Shown one piece after another: positions 36,761 to 45,912 of a DNA stretch of 64,000 bases. How positions within the stretch are numbered: position 1 is the stretch's first letter; each line of letters begins with the position of its first letter. The notes beneath the pieces are model-generated. The model did no database searches and had not been told where the DNA came from. It worked only from the letters and a program-made list of their open reading frames with translations. The DNA is from Pseudodesulfovibrio nedwellii. Lineage in GTDB: Bacteria > Desulfobacterota > Desulfovibrionia > Desulfovibrionales > Desulfovibrionaceae. The stretch lies in NCBI RefSeq assembly GCF_027923765.1, contig NZ_AP026709.1, forward strand, positions 2,289,501 to 2,353,500, written 5' to 3'. The translations under genes and the position numbers were made by a program.

Positions 36761-38587
36761 TTACTCTTCTTTTTTCTTTTCCCGTAAACGAATGCCCAAA
36801 TCGCGAAGCTGCTTGTTCGGCACTTCGGACGGAGCTTCTGTCATGAGACAAGTGGCCCTCTGTGTCTTGGGGAAAGCTATGACGTCACGAATGGACTTGG
36901 AACCAGTCAAAATCATGATGAGACGATCCAGACCAAAAGCGATTCCGCCATGGGGCGGTGCACCAAACTTGAGAGCGTCCATAAGGAAACCGAACTTCGC
37001 ACGGGCTTCTTCTTCATCAATACCGAGGGCAGCGAACATGTGCTTCTGCTGTTCCGGGGTATGAATACGGATAGAGCCACCGCCAACCTCGTAACCGTTC
37101 ATGACCAGGTCATAAGCGCGGGCAATGGCGTTGCCGGGATCTTTTTCCAGCACTTCCATCTGCTCAGGCAGAGCGGAGGTGAAGGGATGATGACGAGCAA
37201 CATAACGCTTTTCTTCAGCATCATATTCAAGCAGCGGGAAATCTGTGATCCAAACCGGCTTGAACACGGATTCATCAATGAGATCCATGTCTTTAGCGAT
37301 TTCGCAACGCAGGTTACCAAGTGCAGCGTTGGCAATGTCAGCGGGACCGGCCTGAAAAAACAGGATGTCTCCGGGCTGACAATTGGTGCGGCTGCGCAAT
37401 TCTGCAATCTCGTCTTCGGAGAAGAACTTGACGATAGGCGACTGCCATGCGCCGTCTTCCTTGACCTTGATCCAAGCAAGGCCCTTGGAACCATAAATTT
37501 CAACAAACTTGGTGTACTGATCGATCTCCTTGCGGGACAAAGTCGCGCCGCCGGGGACGAGCATGACCTTGACCAATTCGGAAGAAGCGAAAACTTTGAA
37601 ACCAGAGTTTTTGAACACGTCGGTGATATCGATGTGCTTCAATTCGAAACGAAGGTCAGGCTTGTCTACACCATAATAATTCATAGCGTCTGCGAAGCTC
37701 ATACGAGGAAACTCGGCGGGCAGTTCCACGTCGATGGTTTCCTTGAACAAGGTCTTGACCATGCCTTCAGCCATATCCTGAATCAGGGCTTCGTCGGTGA
37801 AGGACATTTCGATATCAATCTGAGTGAACTCAGGCTGACGATCGGCTCGCAAGTCCTCGTCGCGGAAGCACTTGACGATCTGGAAATACCGGTCCATGCC
37901 GGAAACCATGAGCATCTGCTTGAACAACTGTGGAGACTGAGGCAGAGCGTAAAACTCACCCTGATTGACGCGACTGGGCACCAAGAAGTCACGCGCACCT
38001 TCGGGGGTGGACTTGGTCAGTACCGGAGTCTCAACCTCAAGGAAGCCGAGGGCATCCAAATAGCGACGCACAGACTGGGCAGCCTTGTTGCGGATAATAA
38101 AATTCTTTGCCAGCGAAGGACGACGCAGGTCGAGGAAGCGATACTTGAGGCGCAGGTTCTCGCCCACTTCCACGCGATCTTCGATGGGGAACGGCGGGGT
38201 ATCGGAGGTATTGAGCAACTTGTACTCGAAAACTTCGATTTCCACTTCACCGGTGACCATATTCGAATTAGCCATGCCTTCGGGACGAGGACGGACCTTG
38301 CCCTTGATTGCCACCACATATTCGGGACGGATGGCGTGGGCGCGTTCATGCACCTCAGCGTTTTCCTCAGGATTGAAAACCACCTGAGTCAAACCTTCAC
38401 GATCACGCAGATCGAGAAAAATCAATCCACCATGGTCGCGTCGGAACTGGACCCAACCCATGAGACAAACTTCCTCGTCCATATTGGCCGCGGTCAGCTG
38501 ATTATTGTGATGTGTACGGCGCCAACCGGCCAAATCTTCAATAACGCGAAATTCTTCGTAGTCTCGTTCTTCCTGATGTTCAGACAT
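36761..38587 (-). CDS. aspS: Aspartyl-tRNA synthetase (bacterial type)
   Basis: A 608-aa class II synthetase. The N-terminal OB anticodon-binding domain is followed by motif 2 (FRDEDLRADRQPEFTQID), the bacterial GAD insertion domain and motif 3 (GIAFGLDRLIMILTG). Length and the GAD domain fit the bacterial form. Whether it discriminates Asp from Asn tRNA is not visible here. hisS lies 60 bases upstream on the same strand and may be in the same transcript. The long antisense frame through this gene is a shadow. Confidence 0.95.
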   Translation of the reverse strand: MSEHQEERDYEEFRVIEDLAGWRRTHHNNQLTAANMDEEVCLMGWVQFRRDHGGLIFLDLRDREGLTQVVFNPEENAEVHERAHAIRPEYVVAIKGKVRPRPEGMANSNMVTGEVEIEVFEYKLLNTSDTPPFPIEDRVEVGENLRLKYRFLDLRRPSLAKNFIIRNKAAQSVRRYLDALGFLEVETPVLTKSTPEGARDFLVPSRVNQGEFYALPQSPQLFKQMLMVSGMDRYFQIVKCFRDEDLRADRQPEFTQIDIEMSFTDEALIQDMAEGMVKTLFKETIDVELPAEFPRMSFADAMNYYGVDKPDLRFELKHIDITDVFKNSGFKVFASSELVKVMLVPGGATLSRKEIDQYTKFVEIYGSKGLAWIKVKEDGAWQSPIVKFFSEDEIAELRSRTNCQPGDILFFQAGPADIANAALGNLRCEIAKDMDLIDESVFKPVWITDFPLLEYDAEEKRYVARHHPFTSALPEQMEVLEKDPGNAIARAYDLVMNGYEVGGGSIRIHTPEQQKHMFAALGIDEEEARAKFGFLMDALKFGAPPHGGIAFGLDRLIMILTGSKSIRDVIAFPKTQRATCLMTEAPSEVPNKQLRDLGIRLREKKKEE

Positions 38588-38647
38588 TATTTCTCCATTC
38601 TCTCAAATGATGTCGGTCCGAGCTTTGCCGAACCGCGATAGTCATAT

Positions 38648-39889
38648 TTATACTTTCGCCAAATACTCGGACCGGCCCAGGGTTTCCTGGTCGCGCTCCT
38701 CTTCCATGTACTTGACGGTGATGGTCTCATTCGTCAACTCGTCGCCACCCATGATCAGGCAGACTTTTGCGCCGGACTTGTTGGCGGCACGCATGCGGGA
38801 CTTCATGGACCCGCCGGAAAAACTCGTTTCACCCTTGAGTCCCTTATCGCGAAGCTGCTGGGCAAAAAGCATGGCCGCATTGGCCGCGCCCTTGTCCACC
38901 ACTGCGAGATAAAAGTCGGGCTTGTCCAGCTCCATCTGATCGAGCAAAAGAGCCAGTCGTTCCATACCACAGGCAAACCCCGTGGCAGGACAATCTGCGC
39001 CTCCAAGATTCTTGATCAGGCCGTCATATCGACCACCACCTGCAACAGCGGTCTGGGAACCAATATCATAAGACGCCACCTCAAAACAGGTACGCACATA
39101 ATAATCCAATCCACGCACCAATCGGGGATTCAGCTCGTAGGCAACGCCGGCGCCATCCAGAATGGTCTTCACATCCGTGAAATGCGTTTCACACTCATCG
39201 CACAGGTGATCGGTAATGCTGGGGGCATCCGCAACCAATTCCTTGCAGGCAGGAACCTTGCAGTCGAGAACACGTAACGGATTGGTTTCCATGCGGCGCT
39301 GACAGTCTTCGCAGAACTGTTCCTTGTCTTTGGACAAGTAGTAATCCACCAAAGCCTGCTTGTAGGTAGGACGGCACTCGTGACAACCCAGCGAATTCAG
39401 CTCGATAGTCAGCTTGGTCAGTCCAAGGCTGTTCAGGAAAGAACGGAGCATGAGAATCAACTCGGCATCAGCCTGTGCCTCAGGAGCGCCGAAAATCTCG
39501 GCATTAATCTGATGAAACTGACGCTGACGGCCCTTTTGAGGGCGCTCATAGCGAAACATCGGACCGAACGTGAAATATTTGGAAACCTTGCCGGGCTGAT
39601 GCGTCTTGGATTCGATGAATGCACGGACAACACCCGCCGTGGCTTCAGGCCGCATTGTCAGGGAACGATTCTTGCGGTCAGGAAAAGTGAACATTTCCTT
39701 GCCCACCACGTCTGTGTCTTCACCGATGGATTTCTGGAACAATTCCGTCTTTTCCAAAATAGGTGTGCGCAATTCGCCAAACCCATATCGCGTGAAGGCT
39801 TCACGAGCCTGAGACTCCATAAATGAGAATTTGGCGGCCTCTTCTGGGAAAAGGTCCACGAATCCTTTGATTTTTTGTACTTTCGCCAT
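38648..39889 (-). CDS. hisS: Histidyl-tRNA synthetase
   Basis: A 413-aa class II synthetase starting MAKVQKIKGFVDLFP. Motif 1 and 2 lie in the N-terminal half (LRTPILEKTELFQ, FTFGPMFRYERPQKGRQRQFHQ). His-specific motifs are LVRGLDYYVRTCFE and GGGRYDGLIKNLGG, followed by motif 3 (ATGFACGMERLALLL). A C-terminal anticodon-binding domain follows. The frame opens at 39958, but the ATG at 39889 matches the family N-terminus. Confidence 0.94.
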   Translation of the reverse strand: MAKVQKIKGFVDLFPEEAAKFSFMESQAREAFTRYGFGELRTPILEKTELFQKSIGEDTDVVGKEMFTFPDRKNRSLTMRPEATAGVVRAFIESKTHQPGKVSKYFTFGPMFRYERPQKGRQRQFHQINAEIFGAPEAQADAELILMLRSFLNSLGLTKLTIELNSLGCHECRPTYKQALVDYYLSKDKEQFCEDCQRRMETNPLRVLDCKVPACKELVADAPSITDHLCDECETHFTDVKTILDGAGVAYELNPRLVRGLDYYVRTCFEVASYDIGSQTAVAGGGRYDGLIKNLGGADCPATGFACGMERLALLLDQMELDKPDFYLAVVDKGAANAAMLFAQQLRDKGLKGETSFSGGSMKSRMRAANKSGAKVCLIMGGDELTNETITVKYMEEERDQETLGRSEYLAKV

Positions 39890-39905
39890 GTCGCGTTCAA
39901 TATCC

Positions 39906-40190
39906 TTAATAAGTGTCAGGTCGCTGGAACCGAATTTGGTTAGACCATTCGACGCCAATTGTCAAAAAATGCCTGCCAAACGCCCCTTTTTTTCGCTGTT
40001 TTTCACAACTGACACATAAACAACGAATCGATTTTGCACCAATGAACATATGAGCGGGCATTGACATCATCAAATCACGAGAGTATTTGCCAAACAGTTT
40101 GTTGCGGAAATCAAATACGACTTCAGGCAGCGGACATAACAGGCAAAGGTGCCTGATTATTTTTTCAGCAACACTTGGCTTTTTTGCCAA
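39906..40190 (-). CDS. Possible small Cys-rich protein with TTG start
   Basis: A 94-codon frame beginning TTG at 40190 with GAGG six bases upstream. The product (MAKKPSVAEKIIRHLCLLCP) contains CLLC and CLCVSC, possibly a metal site. It ends 16 bases before hisS, so it could be the first gene of the hisS-aspS unit. No family is recognised and the last third looks less protein-like. It may be spurious. Confidence 0.35.
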   Translation of the reverse strand: MAKKPSVAEKIIRHLCLLCPLPEVVFDFRNKLFGKYSRDLMMSMPAHMFIGAKSIRCLCVSCEKQRKKGAFGRHFLTIGVEWSNQIRFQRPDTY

Positions 40191-40225
40191 GCATTACCTC
40201 TTGACCAATGATAAAGGAGTTACTG

Positions 40226-40600
40226 ATGGACGAGTTCAATGACATCTTGGAAGAAATGGACTTTCAGTTCTTTGGAGCCGGCGAACATGGCATGAGCGTT
40301 GAAGATATGCGTCACGCAATCGGCAATGATCATTTCCTTTTTCTGGACGTTCGCACCAACGAAGAAGTTGCTCACGTATCTTTCCCGTTTGCCAAACATA
40401 TTCCGCTCAACGAATTACCGAAACGTCTGGATGAACTCCCCCGCGACAAGTTCATTGTAACTTTTTGCGCAGCAGTATTCCGTGGCGCCATCGCCTTTGC
40501 CTACCTGCGAGCCAACGGCTTTGATGAAGTCAAAGGACTGACCGCATCGCTGGAAGACATGGTCATGCCATTCAAACCCGGCCCGCTGGCTAAAATCTAG
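40226..40600 (+). CDS. Rhodanese-domain protein
   Basis: A 124-aa single rhodanese domain. It opens with a short acidic N-terminus (MDEFNDILEEMDFQFFG). FLFLDVRTNEEVAHV and AKHIPLNELPKRL are the standard CH2-type motifs. The active-site Cys is in VTFCAAVFRGA. It would carry sulfane sulfur as a persulfide. The ATG at 40226 has AAGGAG six bases upstream. A terminator and 66 bases separate it from the TauE/SafE gene, with which it is often paired in other genomes. Confidence 0.88.
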   Translation: MDEFNDILEEMDFQFFGAGEHGMSVEDMRHAIGNDHFLFLDVRTNEEVAHVSFPFAKHIPLNELPKRLDELPRDKFIVTFCAAVFRGAIAFAYLRANGFDEVKGLTASLEDMVMPFKPGPLAKI

Positions 40601-40607
40601 CGTATAT

Positions 40608-40650
40608 GCCGCGCCGTGACAGCTATCTGACACGACGCGGCTTATTTTTT
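40608..40650 (+). terminator. Terminator after the rhodanese gene
   Basis: GCCGCGCCGTG pairs with CACGACGCGGC with one internal mismatch, then TTATTTTTT. It may be partial, since the exporter gene follows in the same direction. Confidence 0.75.
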
Positions 40651-40666
40651 ATACGAGAATTATGGC

Positions 40667-41419
40667 ATGTCCACCCTTGAATTAATCATCGCAATCCTCT
40701 CATTCAGCCTGAGTTTCGTTTTTGCTCTGGGTGGCGTGGGTTCGGCCCTCGTCCTCATTCCGACCCTGACATGGATGGGGGTCCCCTTGAGCATGGCACG
40801 ACCAACCGGCCTGTTTGTCAATGCCGTCTCCATGCTCGGTGCGACCTATTCCAATATCAAAGAAAAGCGTCTCGACTTTCGCCTTGGTGTACCCATCATC
40901 GTGGCGTCCATCCTTCTAGCTCCAGTGGGAGCCTGGGTGGGACACCTCATGCCAACACGCATCGTTCTCATAACATTCATCGGCTTTCTCATTTTCGCAG
41001 GAAGCATGATGATCTTTTTCAAAAGTTCAAAATACGCCGATCAATACCGAGAAGACAGACCTGTACTCGGTCCACTGCTGGTGGGTATAGTCGCTGGATT
41101 CTTCTCCGGCCTACTCGGCGTGGGTGGTGGCGGACTTATTTCTCCACTCATGATCCTGCAAGGATTCAACCCGAAAAAAATCGCCGCAGTGACAGCTCTC
41201 GCCGTCCCTTTCTCTTCACTCTCGGCCTTCGCCGCATATGCCGCCATGGGTTCTGTTTCCTGGCGACTGCTCATCTTCGCAGGACTGGCCGCATGGGGTG
41301 GAGGATACCTTGGCACCAAGGTCATGCAACGAAAAATGCAACCCGGCACGGTCAAAAAATTCCTCGGTGGTGTTCTGCTCGCCCTCGCCTCAAAACTCCT
41401 CTGGCAAACGCTTTCTTAA
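40667..41419 (+). CDS. TauE/SafE-family sulfite/anion exporter
   Basis: A 250-aa inner-membrane protein with about eight helices in two repeats. The repeat signatures are FVFALGGVGSALVLIPTL with the later LSMARPTGLFVNAVSMLGA, and AGFFSGLLGVGGGGLISPLM with the later KIAAVTALAVPFSSLSAF. The family exports sulfite, sulfonates or related anions. Its neighbours, a rhodanese and a molybdopterin oxidoreductase, suggest sulfur chemistry (inference). Confidence 0.88.
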   Translation: MSTLELIIAILSFSLSFVFALGGVGSALVLIPTLTWMGVPLSMARPTGLFVNAVSMLGATYSNIKEKRLDFRLGVPIIVASILLAPVGAWVGHLMPTRIVLITFIGFLIFAGSMMIFFKSSKYADQYREDRPVLGPLLVGIVAGFFSGLLGVGGGGLISPLMILQGFNPKKIAAVTALAVPFSSLSAFAAYAAMGSVSWRLLIFAGLAAWGGGYLGTKVMQRKMQPGTVKKFLGGVLLALASKLLWQTLS

Positions 41420-41534
41420 ATCGAACACAACCCACTACACTTCTTTCTCTTGATAAAAACAAACAGGCTGTCGCGCCCAATATGCATTTGACCTGAGAAG
41501 AAAACTCCTCCAAACTTATGGCTGGAGGACGATC

Positions 41535-43433
41535 ATGACTATAATCACGGCCTGCACCATGGACTGCGGGGACGCCTGTTCCCTTCTTGTCGATACGGAC
41601 AAAAAATCCATCAAAGGCAATCCCAAGCATCCGTTTACCAAAGGATTTTGCTGCAAAAAAGGCAGCCGGTATTTCGAACGTCTCGATGCCGAAGACCGCA
41701 TTGTTACGCCTCAAATCAAGGAAAACGGCGAATTTCGAGAGGCTTCCTGGGATGAAGCCATGGATTTGGTCGTCGCGAAACTTGATACAGCACGAGCTGT
41801 GCCTAAATCCATCCTGCACATCCACGGACACGGCTACCGGGGTATACTCGGCAAAGCGAGTGACATCCTTTTCAACAAAATGGGAGCCTCCACCACGTAT
41901 GGTGCAGTCTGCGACGACACAGGCATCACCGCGTCCATCCGAGACTTTGGTGTCCTCAATCACAACGCTCCTGAGGATATCCTGAACGCCAGCCGCGTCA
42001 TCAACTGGGGTCGGGATTTAACACGATGCTCCATCCATCAGCTCGCTCTCATCCACAAGGCTCGTAAAAACGGCACCGAGGTGCTGACCATCTCCCCCGG
42101 CGGAGACGGCACCGCAGAATTTTCCGATGTCAACGTCGTTATCCGTCCCGGCACAGACCGATTCCTGGCTGCCGCTGTCCTCAAACTCTATCTGGAAGCC
42201 GGCGACCTCAATCCGTGGGTTCTGAATCGTACGTTCAACTGGCCCGCCCTTCGAGGTCTTATCGACGGCATGAGTTTCAATGAGTTGTGCTCGACGTGCG
42301 AAGTTTCCTCCTCGGACGTCGAGATGATTTACGACTGGTATGCCGACACAGGCAACGTTGCCACCGTCATCAGCTGGGGTGTTCAACGCCATGTTTTCGG
42401 CGGCGAAAACGTCCGCTTCATCAATGCTTTGGCAATGATCTCCGGCAACATCGGCGTTCCCGGAGGAGGGGCATATTTTAATGTTTCCTCAGGCCGAGAT
42501 CTCGGTACTTGGGAGCATCTGGTCAAGGGAGGCAGCTCGGCCAAACGCCGTGAACTTCTCATCCAAAACATTGGTGCTGAAATACGAAAAGCGACCCCAC
42601 CCATCGAATTCATCTGGGTGGACGGGCACAACATCGTCAATCAGGTCCCGGATTGCCTTTCGGTAGTCGAAGCCTTTGCCAAACCCTTTGTGGTCGTAGT
42701 GGACGGATTCATGAACGACACAGCCATGCAAGCTGATGTCATCCTCCCGCCCGCCTTCATGTTTGAACGTGAAGATGTGCTCGGCTCATTTGTCCACAAT
42801 TACGTGAACCACTGTGCTGCAGTCGTCAAACCACGCGGTCAATGCCGATCCGACTTCGACGTATACAGCGACTTAGGCTCACGTTTGGCCGCCCCCATCA
42901 CTTTTCCGGACAGCGAGACCTGTATCAGGGAAGGACTGAAGCAGGCTGACATCTCTTATGATGAACTCATGGAAAACGGATTCGTTAAAGTACACCACCC
43001 TTCCGTGGCCTTTGAAAACATGCAGTTCGGCCATCTGGACGGGTTATATCGTTTCCCAGAAGAGCTTCACCCAGAGCCACAACGCGACCCGGATTACCCC
43101 TTGCAACTTCTCTCTTTGGTGAGTGGCAAATATCTTCACTCCCAAATCCCGGAGAAGGATCAAGCTGGAGCTCCGGTGGTTTTTGTGTCTAAACAAAATC
43201 CTGCATGGGGCGCACTCAATCCAGCCATGGACACCTACCTCGTCACACCGGAAGGCGCGATGCAGGTCAAGGTTGATACCGTGGAAGAACTCCACCACCG
43301 TGCAGTCATCATCCGTCGCGGCGGGTGGATGAAATATGGACAAAATGCTAATGTCATCATCAAGCCCATGATGACGGACATGGGTGATGGGACAGCGTAT
43401 TACAGCCAAGGTTGTCGATTGGAAAACAGATAA
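41535..43433 (+). CDS. Molybdopterin (bis-MGD) oxidoreductase
   Basis: A 632-aa DMSO-reductase-superfamily catalytic subunit. The [4Fe-4S] motif uses Cys7, Cys11, Cys15 and a Cys at 39 or 40 (ACTMDCGDACSLL then KGFCCKKG). The likely Mo ligand is Cys126 in YGAVCDDTG. There is no Tat signal, so it is cytoplasmic. No Fe-S electron-transfer subunit or membrane anchor is adjacent. The substrate is unknown; a sulfur-oxyanion or polysulfide role would suit the neighbours. GGAGG lies six bases before the ATG. mobB and moeA, needed for the cofactor, lie 10 kb downstream. Confidence 0.88.
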   Translation: MTIITACTMDCGDACSLLVDTDKKSIKGNPKHPFTKGFCCKKGSRYFERLDAEDRIVTPQIKENGEFREASWDEAMDLVVAKLDTARAVPKSILHIHGHGYRGILGKASDILFNKMGASTTYGAVCDDTGITASIRDFGVLNHNAPEDILNASRVINWGRDLTRCSIHQLALIHKARKNGTEVLTISPGGDGTAEFSDVNVVIRPGTDRFLAAAVLKLYLEAGDLNPWVLNRTFNWPALRGLIDGMSFNELCSTCEVSSSDVEMIYDWYADTGNVATVISWGVQRHVFGGENVRFINALAMISGNIGVPGGGAYFNVSSGRDLGTWEHLVKGGSSAKRRELLIQNIGAEIRKATPPIEFIWVDGHNIVNQVPDCLSVVEAFAKPFVVVVDGFMNDTAMQADVILPPAFMFEREDVLGSFVHNYVNHCAAVVKPRGQCRSDFDVYSDLGSRLAAPITFPDSETCIREGLKQADISYDELMENGFVKVHHPSVAFENMQFGHLDGLYRFPEELHPEPQRDPDYPLQLLSLVSGKYLHSQIPEKDQAGAPVVFVSKQNPAWGALNPAMDTYLVTPEGAMQVKVDTVEELHHRAVIIRRGGWMKYGQNANVIIKPMMTDMGDGTAYYSQGCRLENR

Positions 43434-43449
43434 AACATTGAGGGATGTT

Positions 43450-43608
43450 ATGAAAACATGGAAAAAATTGATTCTGGTTGCCTGTGTACTCACCATGCTC
43501 ATTCCTGCGTTCGGATGCAGTGAAGAAGGCCCCATGGAAAAAGCGGGGAAACAGCTCGACCAGGCCGCTGACGATGCTGCTGACGCAGCCAAAAAAGTAT
43601 TCGAATAG
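43450..43608 (+). CDS. Small lipoprotein
   Basis: A 52-aa peptide: MKTWKKLILVACVLTMLIP then the lipobox AFGC with Cys near residue 24, followed by an Asp/Ala/Lys helix (QLDQAADDAADAAKK). GAGG precedes the ATG. The tail resembles entericidin-like or Lpp-like small lipoproteins. It lies 16 bases after the oxidoreductase stop, so it may be co-transcribed. A long hairpin terminator follows. Confidence 0.75.
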   Translation: MKTWKKLILVACVLTMLIPAFGCSEEGPMEKAGKQLDQAADDAADAAKKVFE

Positions 43609-43635
43609 ACCTGCACACGCCTTACCACGTAAAAC

Positions 43636-43690
43636 AGCCTCTTCACATTGATGCTTCTTTAAAGGAATCATGAGAGTGGAGAGGCTTTTT
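43636..43690 (+). terminator. Long hairpin terminator after the lipoprotein gene
   Basis: AGCCTCTTCAC pairs with GTGGAGAGGCT (one G-T), then TTTTT. A smaller hairpin lies in the loop. Confidence 0.78.
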
Positions 43691-43750
43691 CCATATCTAA
43701 AGGCAACATGCAGCTTGCACAATGACCGCTTTGAGAGTAATGATTCCTGA

Positions 43751-45025
43751 ATGCAAGCACGTTCAATAAAGCCCCTTCCTCCGGCGAGGCAGGTGGCGCT
43801 CGAAGCACTTTTCCGCTGCCTCATGAATAAGCAGGACATTCAGGCTGCTCTTGATGTAGCGCTCTCCTCCGGCGAAATTGACCCCCGCGATGCGGGCCTC
43901 GCCACTGAACTCTCTTACGGGTATCTCCGTTACAAAAAACGCATAGAATATGTATTGTCGCGGTTCCTCAAGGATCCTAGCAAACTAACACCCAAAATGC
44001 GTCTGGCCATAGGTGTCGCGGCTTACGAAATCCTCTTTCTCGATAAAGTTCCCGCATACGCTTCCGTGGACTGGGCCGTAGAATTTTCCAAATCTAAACC
44101 GGGCGCACGACTTGCCGGTCTGTTCAATGCCGTTCTCCGGCGAGTATCCGAACTGGGCGACACTGCTCACGACCCGGATTTTTTCCGTAAGGACGCATCG
44201 TTGCCCGAATTTCTGAGTCGCTGGTACTCCTGCCCGCAATGGCTGGTTGACCTGTGGTGGCGGGAATACGGAGAAAAAGACGCCACTCAGTATCTTGAAG
44301 CACAACTCAAAGCACCAGCCCTCGGCTTTAATCTGTATGGTCATCCCGAAGCAGAAGAACTGTACGGAGAGATTGCCGGCTGGCCGGAGATTATCGATAT
44401 CGAAGGTATGAGCTTTGCCCTGCCTGCAGGGACCTCTTTTGAGGGAGAACCCGATCCGCCCATGTCCCGACAATCCTTTGCGGCCCGTCAGGCCGTGGAA
44501 GCACTTGATCCCGAAACATGGAACAGTCCCATTTGGGACGCATGCGCCGGACGTGGCGGCAAGACTCGGATATTGCTCGAAAAGGACATGTCAGTCTTCG
44601 CCTCTGACCCACACAGAGGTCGTCTGGCCGCGCTCCAACGAGAGTTGCCTGACGTAGAAACTTTTGTGGCCAATGCGGCCACGGATTCTCCGCCGAAAAA
44701 GCCCGGTTCCATCCTGCTCGATCTTCCCTGCTCCGGATTGGGAGTCCTGTCTCGCAGGCCTGACACAAAATGGAAGCGCAAACCCCACGATCTGGCCGAC
44801 CTGACGCGCCTCCAGACCGAGATTCTGCAAAACGCCTACGACCATCTCCTTCCGGGGGGGGAAATCGCCATCATCACCTGCACTTTAAATCCAGAAGAAA
44901 ACGAAGGGTTGATCGAAAAATTCGTCAGTGCCCACCCCAAAGTTTCGGTAAAAAAAGAATGGACCACACCACCGAATTCTCCGCTCAATGAATTCTTTTA
45001 TGCAACACTGCTCAAGGTGAATTAA
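43751..45025 (+). CDS. rsmB: RsmB-like 16S rRNA m5C methyltransferase
   Basis: A 424-aa protein. The N-terminal NusB-like RNA-binding domain (ARQVALEALFRCLMNKQ to SVDWAVEFSKS) is followed by a Rossmann methyltransferase. The catalytic Cys pair is in LDLPCSGLGVLSRRP and ITCTLNPEENEG, as in Sun/RsmB. The expected target is C967 of 16S rRNA. Motif I WDACAGRGGKTRILLE is conserved. It stands alone with no fmt next to it, unlike in E. coli. Confidence 0.9.
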   Translation: MQARSIKPLPPARQVALEALFRCLMNKQDIQAALDVALSSGEIDPRDAGLATELSYGYLRYKKRIEYVLSRFLKDPSKLTPKMRLAIGVAAYEILFLDKVPAYASVDWAVEFSKSKPGARLAGLFNAVLRRVSELGDTAHDPDFFRKDASLPEFLSRWYSCPQWLVDLWWREYGEKDATQYLEAQLKAPALGFNLYGHPEAEELYGEIAGWPEIIDIEGMSFALPAGTSFEGEPDPPMSRQSFAARQAVEALDPETWNSPIWDACAGRGGKTRILLEKDMSVFASDPHRGRLAALQRELPDVETFVANAATDSPPKKPGSILLDLPCSGLGVLSRRPDTKWKRKPHDLADLTRLQTEILQNAYDHLLPGGEIAIITCTLNPEENEGLIEKFVSAHPKVSVKKEWTTPPNSPLNEFFYATLLKVN

Positions 45026-45108
45026 AAAAGAACTAGTTCTATTTAAAAAATTCAGGCACTAATATAGCCATTCCTATTCATGCTGAGTATCTATTCTGGA
45101 GACGCGTA

Positions 45109-45801
45109 ATGATAAAGTCTGTTGTGAAAAAAAACCTGATAGCCTGTATTTTTGTATGTTTACTGTGTCCTTTGGCCTTTGCGAAAGACAATTTTTCCGG
45201 GCCTTATCTCGGAGCTCATTTTGGTGGAGCACAATTAGATAATACTATCATCGACAGCCACGGGTATTCGAGTCATCCAACAGGATATGAATTCAACTAT
45301 GATGACTCGAATCTTATTGGTGGCTTTGTTGGTGGCTATAATTGGCGAATCAATAATTGGGTGACAGGACTCGAGGCAGATTTCAATTTTGGTCAGATTG
45401 ATGCCTCTTCCGATGCATTCGATACGTCGCAATATGATGAAATCGTTAAATCGACACACAACTGGTCTTCAACCCTCCGAGGGCGCGTTGGTTATGTTTT
45501 CGATAATTTCTTCCCCTATATTACAGGCGGTTTAGCTGTCGCAAATATAACGAATAAACTCACAGATTATGATGGTGCCAATGTGGACCCAAGGGATTCC
45601 TATTCAAGCACGAAAAACCAAATAGGCTGGGTTGTCGGAGCAGGTGCAGAAATGGAAATATCCGAATCCTGGGGACTTCGCCTGGAAGGATTGCATATGA
45701 ACTATGGGCGCGTTGACAATTCCACAGGTGCAAACACGGCCTCTTTTGGACAGAGAAATAAAATGAACACCGTTCGGGTTGGACTTATTTATTTCTTTTA
45801 G
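45109..45801 (+). CDS. Outer-membrane beta-barrel protein
   Basis: A 230-aa protein with a signal peptide (cut after PLAFA) and a barrel of the small OmpA/Opa-like type. FSGPYLGAHFGGAQLDN opens the barrel, GGFVGGYNWRINNWVTGLEA follows, and the C-terminus ends TVRVGLIYFF with the terminal Phe used in outer-membrane insertion. GGAG lies seven bases before the ATG. Base composition is clearly more AT-rich than the neighbours, which may mark transfer or simply surface-protein drift. A terminator follows. Confidence 0.85.
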   Translation: MIKSVVKKNLIACIFVCLLCPLAFAKDNFSGPYLGAHFGGAQLDNTIIDSHGYSSHPTGYEFNYDDSNLIGGFVGGYNWRINNWVTGLEADFNFGQIDASSDAFDTSQYDEIVKSTHNWSSTLRGRVGYVFDNFFPYITGGLAVANITNKLTDYDGANVDPRDSYSSTKNQIGWVVGAGAEMEISESWGLRLEGLHMNYGRVDNSTGANTASFGQRNKMNTVRVGLIYFF

Positions 45802-45823
45802 TTCTTCTCTGTTTTTACAATGT

Positions 45824-45862
45824 GCAAAAGCGGGCAAAACAATATTTTCTGCCCGCTTTTGC
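45824..45862 (+). terminator. Terminator after the beta-barrel gene
   Basis: GCAAAAGCGGGCA pairs with TGCCCGCTTTTGC around AAACAATATTTTC. It may also serve the minus-strand adaptor gene that ends at 45913. Confidence 0.8.
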
Positions 45863-45912
45863 GTGTAAGTTATACGTGTTGTTTTCTTTTTCCCGTTTTC
45901 TGACCTCAGTAC

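Noticed and set aside
36950-38641. 563-codon open frame antisense to aspS
   Set aside because: Low-complexity composition, no known domain and full overlap with a well-supported synthetase.
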